In this document: positions 10,109-21,078 of the stretch, piece by piece | Layout: every line of letters begins with the position of its first letter | Numbering within the stretch: the stretch's first letter is position 1 | Origin: Ceratothoa steindachneri | Taxonomy: Eukaryota; Arthropoda; Malacostraca; Isopoda; Cymothoidae | Length of the DNA stretch: 64,000 bases | Reading direction: 5' to 3' | Assembly: GCA_963969495.1 (NCBI GenBank) | Contig: OZ018329.1 | Location: 71,761,452-71,825,451, forward strand | Notes under the pieces: generated by a model | Seen by the model: the letters and a program-made list of their open reading frames with translations, nothing else | Told to the model about the DNA's origin: nothing | Databases searched by the model: none | Translations under genes and position numbers: made by a program

Positions 10109-12976
10109 TTAAGTGACAATAGGAGACCACGCACCTAGCATGGTCTCCTGCAAAAAGATAGCTAGCGGGGAACGGGATGAGACGAGCCTCCGCATCTCCT
10201 CCAAGTTGGCCCGGAGTCCACGGCAATTCAATTGAAGGAATATGCCCTCCAGGCCTAGCTCGGAGGAGACGCGGGGGCCCTCCTCGAACTGAAGACCCTC
10301 ACGATAATGGCCGTACGCTTCCCGGGGGCAGAACCCCGGGCGCTGTTGGCGGGACAAAGCGCTGAAGGCGCTGTCGCCTTCAAGGACTTATTGGGGGAGG
10401 TTAGGCTCGCCATGCAAGTCTTTTCCTCCCTCCGCCTCGAAACTTTAGGGGGGCGTTGCGGCTTCGGAAGCGGGGGGCCCTCTTTTCGAGGAACCACCAT
10501 CTCCGAGCCACTCGCTCCACCTCGGGGCGTGGGCGAAGGAGCCAAAGCTCCTTTGTTGCTGTCCTCCTTTCTGGGGACAGTTTGAGGAAACCCCGAAGAT
10601 GGCCTAGCGACCATCATCAGGGGTGTTGCCTCCTGTGAGTCTAACAACTCGGTGGAGGCTCGTGGCCGTTTCGCCTTACGGGAAACGGTCACGCTGGGGG
10701 AAGAGGGGGTAGCCAGGGCTGGGTATGAACCCTTTTTGCCGCCAGCTTTACCAGGGGAGCGCCCGGGTTGGGTAGAGCTCGCAGAAGGGCTCCGAATGGG
10801 CGCGGAAACAACCATGCTCGTTGGCCTGGATGGGCCAAGAACAGAGGGTGCCTTTCTAACTATTGAGGCATATGACGTCCCAGGCAGAGGCGGGCGCGCC
10901 AGGACCAAGTCCTTAGCCTCGCGGAATGAGAGTCGATCCTGGGCCTGAACAGCCAGGATTTCTTTCTCAAGGAGATATGCACCACATTGCTTCGAAGAAG
11001 CAGGGTGCGGCTATCCGCAATTGACACACTTGGCCACACACGATTTGGACTTATCATGTGCGACCTTGGAGAAATTTATAACATATTTCGGGTGACCCCG
11101 ACTTTGCACATCTACAAGAACGATTTGTATGGCCGAAGCGGTGACAGTAATAGCACTGCCACGGCAGTGGCACGGATGCCTTCACGCGGTAGTGGTACCA
11201 ACCAGCATGCACCGACTCGGGAAGATTGTCACAGTCAAACGTGATGAAGGGTGTAGGGGTGGGTCTCAAGGCCCCTCCCTGTTTTCTCATCACATGTTCG
11301 ACCTTGACCGCCCCATGGTCGGCCAGCTCTAGGGTGATGTCCTCAATGGAGTAGTCAACGAGTTCCCTCGCATAAACTACTCCTTTCACAAAGTTCATGG
11401 TAGAGTGTGGCTTCACACTCACCGGGGTGCCATGAAGTGTCCGAAGAGCACTTATCTTGGCCGCTTCGGTGGGATTCGCCGCATTCGCCAGAAGGCTCGT
11501 GTCTGAGAAACGGGTTACCTTCGGCTCCCTACCAATTGCACTAGCTAATCCTCTCCTCTGATGGATCATGTTGCCCTTGGACAACATGGTGCCATCAGTG
11601 GAGCGAATAATGAGGAAGCGCTTGAAGCCAGCGGGCTCGAAAACGCCAGGTAACCTCTGAATGAGGGGCCCCAATGTTATCGAGGATCCGCCCTGTGCAC
11701 TTTTGGTCTTAGTCAGGGGCTCCACAACCGGATGTGCCGGTCTTGGCTTGGACCGGCCTCAGCCAGGTCCTTCTCCGAAATGGAGAAGGTCCTGGTGGTT
11801 GTAGGGGCATCATCCGGAGGAGATCCCTCCCCTCCTTGTACTGCCTCAGAATCATAGGGGCGGGTTCGGGTTCGGTGCTTAGCGCCGAGGCCGGATTCCC
11901 CCCCATGGAAGGCCCTACCCTCTGAGGCTGAGTTTCCTCAAAGACCATGTCTATCACAGGAGGGGCCTCTAGTTGGCCATCCCCTCCCAGGACATCACAG
12001 GTCCCCTTGGCAGCATCATGAGTCTTTTGTGGGGAGGCACAGACCTTGACCCCGGCAAGGTTTAGTATTCTTGCCAGCAGGTCTTTTGAGGGAAGCGACC
12101 CTAGGGGCCTGGCTTCCCTCTCCCCCCTAAGGGGGTTTGCCCTACTGTGCCGCTTACACGAGGGGCGGTCGGCAATGGGCTGCCTGCTGGCTTTCTTGGC
12201 AGTCCCCTTAGAAAGAAAAGAAGGGACTGCTGCTGGAAATAGGGAGGTGCCCGAAAGCACCTCTAGAGAAGGGGGTGAGGGGGAGTCCCCTTCAGGCGTA
12301 GGCATAGGAGAGGAGTAAGCCTCTCTTTGGTTAAAGAAATATGTAGGGTCCCCTGCGCAAGCACAGGGGTGGGGGGGGACTCCATTTTTTCGGTTGAGCT
12401 GCCCGAGGGCAGCTCCATTGATGTTACAGGGGAAGTTGGGGGTTGGGGCTTTTTTTATCTTCATCATTGGGCATGGTGACCCTCTTTTTTACACATGACG
12501 CAATAGCTCACCACCTCTCTCAGTTGCCCGCACTGCAAGAGTTGCTTGCAGGCCTGGCAGAGCCAAGCACCGCCATTTGGGACCACCCCTCCCGCCTGGT
12601 GGCCTGGCAGCTCCACCTTAGACACGGCGTAAAAAAGATAGATTTTGAAGACGAGAGGAAAAGGCATGTGAGGAAGGTATGGGTGGGGATGAAGCAGGTT
12701 GTTAAAAACCAGCCACCCCAGACCGGAGCTCAGGGGTTAGGGAACATTGTCCCCTCCTCCTCAGCACGGTTGGCTGAGAAGAAGGTCAGCATCTAGCCTG
12801 TGGAATTAGAGGCTGACCAGAGAAAGCTGTGGGAGAGGTTGTTTGAAAAGCGACGAAGTAGAGGAGAAATACAGGCTATCTGAAGGAACAAAGAGTAGCT
12901 AAGCTAGGGCCGGACGGAGCGCTGGATCCTGTCAGCACGGCGGCCAGGATGGCAAATCGCCGCGCCCCTTACGGGG
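10109..12976 (-). mobile_element. LINE (I-like) 5' half: ORF1 plus start of ORF2
   Basis: The sequence runs, reading on the minus strand, from the 5' terminal hairpin (12965-12976, CCCC-GTAA-GGGG) through the 5' UTR and ORF1 into the first 60-odd codons of the ORF2 endonuclease, ending at about 10109. The rest of ORF2 and the 3' UTR are absent. Loss from the 3' side is not how LINEs normally truncate, so this end was probably made by recombination or deletion with the Gypsy element on its left. Confidence 0.8.
10255..12667 (-). pseudogene. LINE ORF1 (Gag-like, CCHC zinc knuckles)
   Basis: ORF1 proteins of I-type LINEs bind element RNA. On the minus strand an ATG at 12667 opens a segment with a Cys motif CX2CX5CX9CX2C (CQACKQLLQC ... 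YCVMC, near 12465-12570). Next comes a Ser/Pro-rich region (12467-11709) and a conserved core (11725-11054) with HSTMNFVKGVVYARELVDYS and TFDCDNLPESVHAGWYHYRV. The first zinc knuckle is CYYCHRFGHTNRSC. The C-terminal Pro/Ser/Lys-rich tail ends at a stop at 10255 after SSRRAPASPPS. The frame is broken between these parts (about 12464, 11715, 11054), but the last 217 codons (10908-10255) are uninterrupted. The tail overlaps the ORF2 start by about 100 nt in another frame. Confidence 0.75.
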
Positions 12977-13130
12977 TTGCAACTAAAAATAAAGACTGAT
13001 GAGGCAACATTTAGGGTGACTGATGCCAACCTTAACAAAGTGGGGCATGGCCAGGGTACTGACCCCTTCAGTGAGAAGCACCTTGCCTGCACCGTTAAGT
13101 ACCCTGCGTATATTATGGTGTGGGGTTCAC
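12977..13130 (+). mobile_element. Tc1/mariner-type transposase fragment
   Basis: A short plus-strand frame reads DEATFRVTDANLNKVGHGQG and then TVKYPAYIMVWGS. That pattern surrounds the first catalytic Asp (DE-S/A-F ... VKHP..VMVWG) in Tc1-like DDE transposases. Only about 50 codons survive. The fragment is wedged exactly between the 5' end of one LINE copy (ending 12976) and endonuclease sequence of another (from 13131). It is too short to classify further. Confidence 0.55.
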
Positions 13131-15144
13131 CAGTTGGCCCAGAGTCCATGGTAATTCCATTGAAGGAATATGCCCTCCAGGCCTAGCTCAGAGGAGATGC
13201 CAGGGACCTCTTTGAAGAGAAGACCCTAACAGGAATGCCGATATAGTTCCAGATACCAGAACCCTGGGTGCTGTTGCCTTCAAGGCCTTATTGGTGGTGG
13301 TTGGACTCGCCTTGCAAGTTTTTTCCTCCCTCCACAGGGCGGCTTTGGAGGCATGGGTCAGTCCTTTTTGAGTTACCCAGTCTAGGACTGGGTGTGGGCA
13401 TAGCATCAGAAACTCCTTTGGTGCCGTCTTCCTTTTGGAGAGCAGCTTTATGAACCCTGGAAGGGGGCCTCATGACAAACTTCAGTGGTGTTGCCTCCTG
13501 TGAGTCTAATGACTCAGTGTAAGCACGTGTCCATTTCTCCTTACAGAAACTGTCACCCTGGGAGAAAGGGAGGGATCCCTAGTTTTAGAAAGGGCTGGGT
13601 GTGAACCCATTGTGCAGCCAGCTGTACCAGGCGAGTGCCTAGGGTGGGTATAACTTGCAGAAAGGTACTGAATGGGTGCAAATGACCATGCTCCTAGGCC
13701 TGGAGTTGCGATTTTTAACATTAAGGCATAAGATGTCCTAGGCAGTGCCAGGGGTACCAGGACCAAGTCCTTAGCCTCGCAAAATGAGACGATCCTGGGC
13801 TTGAATGGCCAGGATTCCTTTCTCAAGGAGATGCACACCATATTGCTTCAAAAAAATGAGGCGAGGCTCTACAATTCATAACAGAAAATTTGGACTTAAT
13901 ATGTGTGGCCTTGGAGCAACTTACAGACTTCAGGTAACCCTGACTTTGCACATCTCCAGGAGAGATTCAGATGCCTAAGCGGTGGCCTTGTAGCACCTCT
14001 GCAGCAGTTGCACAAATGCCTTCATGCAGTACCAATACCAACCGACATGCACTGACTAAGGGAGCTTGTCAAAGTCGAAGAACATGATGAAGAAGGTAGG
14101 GGGGGGGGGGCTTGAGGCCCCTCCCTTTTTTCTCATCAAACATTTGACCTTGACCACTCTATAGTTGGCCAGCTCTAAGGTTCATAGTAGAGTGCAGCGT
14201 CACACTCACCGGCATGCCATTAAGTGTCCAAAGGGCACTAATCAGGGCAACCTGGGATGAATCTGAGGCATTCGCCAAAGACTCCGTCCAGGAAATGGGT
14301 CACCTTTGCCTCTCTACCAATCACGCTAACTAGAGGTCTCCTCTGATGGATCATGTTGGCCTTGGCCAACATGCTGCCATCAGTGCAGCAACTAACCAAA
14401 ATGCGTTTGATGCCAGCAGTCTAAAAAATGCCAGGTAGTGTCTGAATGATGGGCCCCAAAGTAATTGAGGCTCCACTCTGCACACTTTTGACTTTGGTCT
14501 TTATCAGGGACTCCCCACACGGGGAGCATCAGGCCGGACATGCTGATCTCAGCTTGGTCCTTACCATAACAGCAGTTGCACCATCCATCCCTGGAGCTCC
14601 TGCAGAAGAAGAAGAGCCCCAAGAGGGTGGATAATGAACCAGACTCAGCATGATCCTTCTCTGAGAAGGCACCAGCCGGGTGAAGAGATCCCTCCTCTCT
14701 TTGTGAGTTCTTGGGGAGTAGCTTGCACAGGGGCGGACTTGGGTTCTGCGCTTGGCACTGAGCCTAGGGTGACCTGGTGCAACATCTTGCCGTCTGGGGC
14801 TAAATCACCTCAAGGACCATGTCCATCTCAGAGGGTGCTTCCAAGTGCCCCCTTCCGCCAGACATCACATCACGGCATCAGTCGGGGAAAAGATGAGGGG
14901 GGGGGGCAGGTACACTGACCAACTTGTAAACACGACATGCATACAAGCACAACATTAGGGGGTACGGGCCCTGTTATCCCTTGCTTCCCTAAGGAGGTTG
15001 GCCCTATTGAGCTGTTCCCACAGGAAGTGGACAATTATGGGCCGCCTGCCTGTTCTCTTGGCACTCCCTTGTGAAAGCAAAGGAGGGACTTCCGCTGTAG
15101 AAGTTATGGAGTGGCCCAAGGGAACCTCCAGAGAAGGGGGTGAG

Positions 15145-15171
15145 GGGGCATTCTATGTGAAGTGTACACAC
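15145..15171. repeat. left terminal inverted repeat
   Basis: It begins GGGGCATTCTATGTGAAGTG and continues ACACACAC-like to 15171. It matches the reverse complement of 17901-17927 at 25 of 27 positions. Confidence 0.85.
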
Positions 15172-16780
15172 CCTCCTGACACCTTGGTCACAGAATCACA
15201 TGAAATTTACATTTGTTGGTTATGATGAATCAAGTTCACATACTAAGTATGAGGCATATCTGGTCATTGTGGTCATATTTATGGCCAGATCAATTTTTGG
15301 TAAAACTGATTGACCCCAAACATTTGAAAGGTCATAACTTTGGCCAGAATTAACCAATCTGAATGATTTTAATAGGAAAATGTTCAGAAGAAAGAGATCT
15401 TTCAAATGAGTTGAAAAACTATGTTTCTATGACAATTTTGGACAAATGTCCTTTTTGTGAACTCTTTGACCTTTGACCCCAGCCAAAGTGCAACTCAAAT
15501 AATCCCCAATTTTTTTCTAGTTACCTCTTTCTATCCTCCATAGCTCCAGAAAAAAATAACAATGGAATCTCCATGGGTTTAGAATCTAGGGGCAATTATG
15601 TGACACTGGGTATACCTACGTAAGTCCTAACCATTTAATGGCCTATATACCTCTTATATAATCTTTTTGAATCAATAAATAATACATCACTGCCTATATA
15701 CACCTTATATACCTAGGTACCTAACTTATATAGGTAATCTTGCCAAATCAATGTAACATGAAAAGCAGTCTTTAACAGCCTTTCATTAATCCTTAACTAA
15801 TTAATGTATGTTTTTCTGATACCAATGTCATTTATGTCTTCAATATATAAATTAAAATAATTTCAAGATATCTTCTAAACTACCTACTTAATATTAATTG
15901 TGAGATTATCTGCAGATCCTAAAATAATTTACAGGTGTGTAATTTTGCTATGTATTTTGAAATACCTAATGATTTTATACAGCTACCTACCAAATTATTA
16001 TATTATGAAAAAGAGGAGAATGATTTATTACTTATTAGGCATCTAAAATGAACACTCATTAATTAATAGTGACTTTTGATAGATCACATATTTTTATTAT
16101 GCCAAGCTATTTCAAATGAGAGAAGGCAATTCTCACCAAATCCTTTAATTTGATCAAAACTGAATGTACCTACAGAATATAGGTAGCTATACCCTCCAAA
16201 AATAGGTATGGAAGAAAGATTAAACTAAGTGTAATAAGCCTATTCTCAGCAATGCATTATGATGTAGCCATTAGCTAACTTAATAGCTATTAGGGTTGAA
16301 GCACTGGACTAAGAAAACATGAAAATAATTAAAAATAATGTTGATCATTGAATAGGTACCTACTCTTTTCTTGTGTTTTGTCCACTTCTCTGCGAATTAT
16401 GAAGAATCAAATCTTAAAAAGCGCTAATGGAAATGTTTGTTAGTTATAAACCACTCTACCAACCTACAGCCCTTTGCACCTAAACTTTGACCTATTTCTA
16501 CTAAGATATTTTTTACTTGATGATTATTTTGCACTTCTTTCTTTTCTTACCAATTTTCTAGGACAATGCAATGATTGAAGCAGCTATATTGATATTGTAT
16601 ATTGGCAATTATAAATATAATTGCTTCAATCATTTATATAGGTGTTTATTTTAATTAATTTCATGTATGTTGTTTATAAACAGTAATTTACTATTTGGAT
16701 CTTTTTCAGGCTTTGTTTCATTAAGATGGCGAATCGAAATTACTGCAGTGATCCGCTGAAGATCCATAAATCCCTGCATA

Positions 16781-16997
16781 CAGTTCACGTTACATCTTTG
16801 CAGCACATCTCCTTGTTTTCCTTTACTAAATCCACAACCAAATCCAACTTTCTCCTAACAGATTCTTCAACTTTTAACCTTTTCTCAGGTACATAAGTCG
16901 GATGCCTTTCGGCTTTCCTTTTATCAAAGGTTGGATTTGGTTGTGGATTTAGTTCAGGAAAACAACGAGATGTGCTGCAAAGATGTAACATGAACTG
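16781..16997. repeat. inverted duplication inside the DNA transposon
   Basis: Arms at 16781-16850 and 16928-16997 are reverse complements with about six differences over 70 bp, separated by a 77-bp spacer. Both arms encode the same peptide (LDLVVDLV-EN-EMCCKDVT), the left arm on the minus strand and the right on the plus strand, so part of the coding region has been copied in inverted orientation. The transcript could fold into a long hairpin. Confidence 0.8.
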
Positions 16998-17804
16998 TAT
17001 GCCAGAAGTCATCCAGCCTCTAAAGGAAAAATATCAGCAATCGAGCCATATCAATCAAATCAGAATTCTAACCATATTTGCAACCAGTATGAGCGTTAGA
17101 AAACTCATGAATGAGTTTGATTGCTCTCAGAGAATGGCCATACAAGCACACCATATACTAAAGGAGAAAGCAGAGTGCTTCCTGAGGTACTAAAATCTTT
17201 AGTCCTTGAATATTATCATAGTGATGGCATGAGTCGGGTTTTACCAGGAAAGGATTGTCTAGTAGTGCGAATTGAAGGGGAAAAGCAGGTTACAGAAACG
17301 ACTTGTTCTCAACAATTTGAAGGAACTTCATAGCAGTTTCAAAGTGAAGTACCCTGAGGTAAAAGTATCTTCTCAAAGTTTGCTATGCTACAGCCACGTG
17401 AGTGTGTTCTTGTGGGAGGCAGTGGAACTCACTCAGTATGTGTATGTACAATACATCAAAATGTAAAACTGATGATGGTTGGATTCAAGATGTCTGATAT
17501 CACAGATCTACCCTCTTACCATCACCTAGTTGCCTCTGTTGTATGCAATCTAGCCTGTCCAGCATGCTAAATGAGATCATGCGAGTACTGTCCACATGTG
17601 GATCAACTAAAAGCAAAACTATCTGGATTTTATGAACAGGAGAATGTGGATAATATTGAATTCAAACAGTGGACATCAACTGATAGATCTGAGCTGGTAA
17701 CCATGGTATTATCGCTTGATGATTTCATGGATAGATTTTGTAATTGTGTCAAAACTCTTTTGGTCAACCAGTTCGACCAAAAATTGACCATGGGTGACCC
17801 ATAG
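16905..17804 (+). pseudogene. unidentified Cys/His-rich transposon protein
   Basis: I cannot name this protein. Plus-strand pieces in three frames, joined by frameshifts and stops, read in order LDLVVDLVQENNEMCCKDV, then SMSVRKLMNEFDCSQRMA (from about 17090), DGMSRVLPGKD (17222), KRLVLNNLKELHSSFKVKYP (about 17284), CVLVGGSGTHSVCVCTIHQN followed by VKLM (17404-17475), NLACPAC, CEYCPHVDQLKAKL (about 17580) and STDRSELVTMVLSLDDFMDR (about 17675). The CVC-x2-H-x-N-x-KL motif and the CPxC/CxxC pairs look like metal-binding sites. From memory, proteins with this GTHSVCVCTIHQN signature are common, unnamed predictions in arthropod and cnidarian genomes. That memory needs checking. Its position inside matching TIRs suggests it is the element's own protein. 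Confidence 0.6.
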
Positions 17805-17900
17805 CCATAAAAATTGGTATGTGATGTCATCTCACCAGACCCAACTTGCATGCAAAAAATCATCAAAATCCATGACCTAGCATTAAGATTTTGCCAAAAA

Positions 17901-17927
17901 GTGTGTACACTTCATGTAGAATGCCCC
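17901..17927. repeat. right terminal inverted repeat
   Basis: This is the reverse complement of the left terminal repeat with two mismatches. It ends at the CCCC at 17924-17927 and is followed by TGAA and resumed LINE ORF1 sequence. Confidence 0.85.
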
Positions 17928-18384
17928 TGAAGGGAAGTCCATTGCACCCATAGGCCTATGAGAGGAGTAAGCCTCCTCTCTGGTAGAATAAGTTTGGAGG
18001 GTCCTTTGAGAAAGCACAAGGCGGGGGGGGGGGGGTACCTTTTCTGCTGTGGAGCTGCCTGAGAGCGACTCTCACAATGGTAAAGGGGGAGTTAATGGGG
18101 AGTTTAAAGGTTCTTCATCAGTGGGCACGGTGCCTTATTATTTCCAAGGGATGCAAACACTAATCATTCCATGCAGTACGTGAATACGGGGCCAGCAAAG
18201 CCAGCTGCCGCCATTTGGAACCACTCCCACCCAGTGACCAGGCAGCTCTCCCTTGGGTTGGGCATAAAATTGATAGACCACGAAGAGAGAGAGGGGGTAT
18301 GCAAGGAAGGTGAAGATGGGGGAGGGGGGAAGTGAGTCATCCTGGTATAAAATGTGGGTAGACAAGGTTGAGGGGATATCTGTA

Positions 18385-18500
18385 ATACTGAATAATAATA
18401 ATACACAAAATTAATATTAAAATACAATAATAATAATACACAACAGAAATAATATACAATAATACCCAGTAATAGTAACAATAATAATAATAATAATGAT
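18385..18500. repeat. AAT/ATT-rich simple sequence repeat
   Basis: Interrupted runs of 'aataataat' (18391-18405, 18427-18440, 18480-18500) are separated by 'acacaa' and 'agaaat' words. Confidence 0.8.
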
Positions 18501-19059
18501 ACTAATAAAAAGGTATAGTAGTGCTAAGAGGGGGTGAGGGGAGAGAACACCAACAACCTTCCACCAAGTGACAGACAGGGCCTCCCTAATTTGCATGTAG
18601 GCTGGGAGGGATGTGCGATTCCTCCGGTTATCACGTGTAAGAGGTTACACAGGGTACTTTCCTGTGGGGGTTCAATCCCAAGTGAGAAAAGACACAAACA
18701 TGGGCACTCGTAGAGGTCTGGCCACTGATTGGTGGCTGCACTGTGCCTCCTACCCAATAAGGTGAGGTAGATCTTAGATGCATGTAACCAATCACAACAT
18801 CGGTCTTTCCTTTCCTATCTTCACATCACAACATACCCACTCTGTCCTTTGTTCTGGAACCCTGTAGATCGAGTACTAGTATCCCCAATAAAGCCCTTCA
18901 CATCCACATACCCTGCTATGATGTAAAAGTGTCTCTTATGGGTTTTTTTCATATCTATCTATACTCCTGATATGGAGCCACAATTCCCACCCAAGGCATA
19001 GTGACTGAAATTAGTAATAGTTAGTCTATTCCTAGGCTAAAGTGGGTTAAATAGGGAAA

Positions 19060-19205
19060 ACAAAGCCCATAAACATCCCCCTCTCCCCCTTAAAACAAAT
19101 AGGGGAAACAAACCCCCATACCCCCCCCTAAAACAAATCCCATAACCATTACCCCTAAAACAAACAGGGTTAAACAAAGCCCATAACCCTGCCCCTAAAA
19201 CAAAC
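19060..19205. repeat. short minisatellite, 'ctaaaacaaa' units
   Basis: Irregular units of about 35 bp built from 'cccctaaaacaaa', 'ggg(tt)aaacaaa' and 'cccataac' repeat four times with variable spacing. The array is C-rich on this strand. Confidence 0.7.
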
Positions 19206-21078
19206 AGTGCATAAACGCAAAACAATGACCAAGATAAAAAAAATATGCATGATTAGGTGCAGAAGGGAGGCCTGATTTTAAAAGGGGCCCGAAATTACAC
19301 CAATCACCCCACAACTTAGTTAAAGTGGAAAAAACTTGACTCCTAAAAAAAATTAGTCAGTAGGAGGAATTAGGGAGAAGAGAGATTCCAAGTGGACTGC
19401 ATCAATGCCTTGGTTCAATTGCCTGTATTGGGAGTTGGAGGTGAATTCACAGTGTTGTTTGAAGATTTCATTGTCTTGGTAGGTGCCCCTCAGAGAGAGA
19501 AGGTATGGGGGGGGGGGGGGAGGGACCGCTGATGAAGAGAGTTGCACAGAGATGATGACATTAAGGGAAAAATGGGAAAATCCCCTCATCCGTAGAGAAG
19601 TTGAAACCCTCCTGTCTGGTGTAAGAGACTGAGGGGGCCACTGAAATAGGACAGGCAAGGGATTGCCTGAAGGAAGCTCCGAAAATGGTAAAGGGATAAC
19701 TACGTTAAGGGTTGGCGATGCTAAGAGGTGAGCCCCCTTGACTGATAGAAGAGGTGCCTCATGCCCTCCTGAAGACCTAAGGGCAATGTGGCTGTGCTTG
19801 GTTGTGGCTCTCCGTAAGCAAGCAGAGATACCTTCTCTCTCTCTCTCTGTGTTGTAGCAATATTAAAATGAAAAAAAACAACATGGAATGTAGATAGAAT
19901 AACCTCACACAATGCCTTGGGAAACAAAGCGAAAAGCCTCCATATGATCACTAATGGGAAGAATGCGACCACTTACACTTACAAAAGCCAAAAATTGTGA
20001 GCTAAGATGTGCATGACAACCCAACCCTCCATAAAGGCTTCTTTGTCAAAGGATCAGGCCAATGTAGCACCACAATGTGTACTGGAGGTACTGATGAGGG
20101 TCAGCAACCCAATATACCTCGCACCTAATGCCTACCCGAACCATACCAAATTTCTTCAAGTGAATTTCATTTTCAATGTCTAGTATTTATTGAGTTAAAT
20201 ATAATGATTAGATCAATTTTTTGCTAAAACCAAGTAAATGAGATTTTGCTTCGCTATAATGAAAAATGGCTACACGCCACTGAAAAACAGGTCACTGGCA
20301 AGGCAACAGGGCAGTTACAATTCCAAACAAAATACATAAATATTGCACCACACCGTCTTGATCATTACAAAGATCTGCTCACTCTGCCACTGGGTACTAG
20401 ACGCTACTTAATATATTCACACATGGCCCCAAACTTGCACAATTAAGACAAAATCTACAGGTACAGGGATTGCTCTATCTCTTGGGGAAGTCTGGTTAGT
20501 GAAGTTTGGCAAAATTGACAACCTAAAGGATGGACATTAGCTAGGGGAAACTTAAGCAAAAAAAAATCTCCACAATTATTTATTGTATATTACTCAGATG
20601 TGGTAAAATTTACCATAGAAAGTTGTTGAAAAACTATACATATGTTTAAGACTCAAATTGGTTGATATGACTAAAGTATAAACTTCTGATTAAAAAGCTA
20701 TACTGCATTACATGATTTATATATAAGCTTTATCCTTTTCTCCTTCGGACCTCTCTGATTTCTACTCCTATCTTTTTCTCTCTGACTGGTTTAAACTAGG
20801 TATTAATGTTTTGGCTTGTCCCTAAATTTTATAAACATTACATTGGCCTGACTGATACAGACATCCGCACCAATTGACCCCAAGAACCAAAAACAACATG
20901 CCTGACACTAGCGCATCTAAGAGAAAATCTTGAGATATGAGTGATGGATCTCATAGTAATTATGACCTTTGTGTAGGCCATCAAACTTGACTGAAGGAGG
21001 CAACAAAGAAGCCTACAAATTAGTAAAGGACAAACTAAAGCTGGAGAAATCCAACAATAAGTTTAATTTTGTACTCAC

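Larger units (their letters stand above)
15145..17927. mobile_element. TIR-bounded DNA transposon of unidentified family
   Basis: A 27-bp terminal inverted repeat (15145-15171 and 17901-17927, two mismatches, both starting GGGGCATTCTA) encloses 2783 bp inserted cleanly into LINE ORF1 sequence. The flanks are TGAG on the left and TGAA on the right, which may be an imperfect 4-bp target duplication. The interior is AT-rich, unlike the LINE around it. It holds the broken plus-strand coding region at 16905-17804 and a 70-bp inverted duplication. No DDE triad could be recognised, so the superfamily is open. Confidence 0.8.
13131..18370 (-). mobile_element. old LINE (I-like) 5' half, split by a DNA transposon
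   Basis: From 13131 the sequence matches the ORF2 start, then the ORF1 C-terminal tail (13200-13840), zinc-knuckle and core region (13850-14440), and Ser/Pro-rich region up to 15144. It resumes at 17928-18370 with the ORF1 N-terminal region and 5' UTR ('tgaaggga..tcc...gaggagtaagcctcc', also at 12310 and 27830). It is much more degenerate than the neighbouring copies, with stops throughout, so it is old. The interruption at 15145-17927 is a separate DNA transposon that arrived later. Confidence 0.75.
18371..21078. other. intronic DNA, mostly unidentified
   Basis: It starts with an AAT-rich simple repeat (about 18385-18500) and contains a short minisatellite (19060-19205). Near 19600-19720 there is a faint match to the LINE ORF1 start region ('tgcctgaaggaagctcc...ggtaaaggg'). 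The rest is AT-rich without recognisable coding sequence. Two stretches (20420-20470 and 20885-20935) resemble each other and 55990-56050, so a low-copy repeat is likely present. Confidence 0.45.

Noticed and set aside
14881..14920. G-runs and C-runs as quadruplex or regulatory sites (also 4105, 4985, 18010, 21300, 39125)
   Set aside because: They occur inside decayed LINE or intronic sequence, vary between copies, and are ordinary homopolymer growth.
18600..18690. Possible tRNA or tRNA-derived SINE
   Set aside because: There is a B-box-like GGTTCAATCCC (18669-18679) and a GGTTATCACG word, but no proper A box, no cloverleaf stems and no repeat-like A-tail at a sensible distance. A single B-box-like word is not enough.
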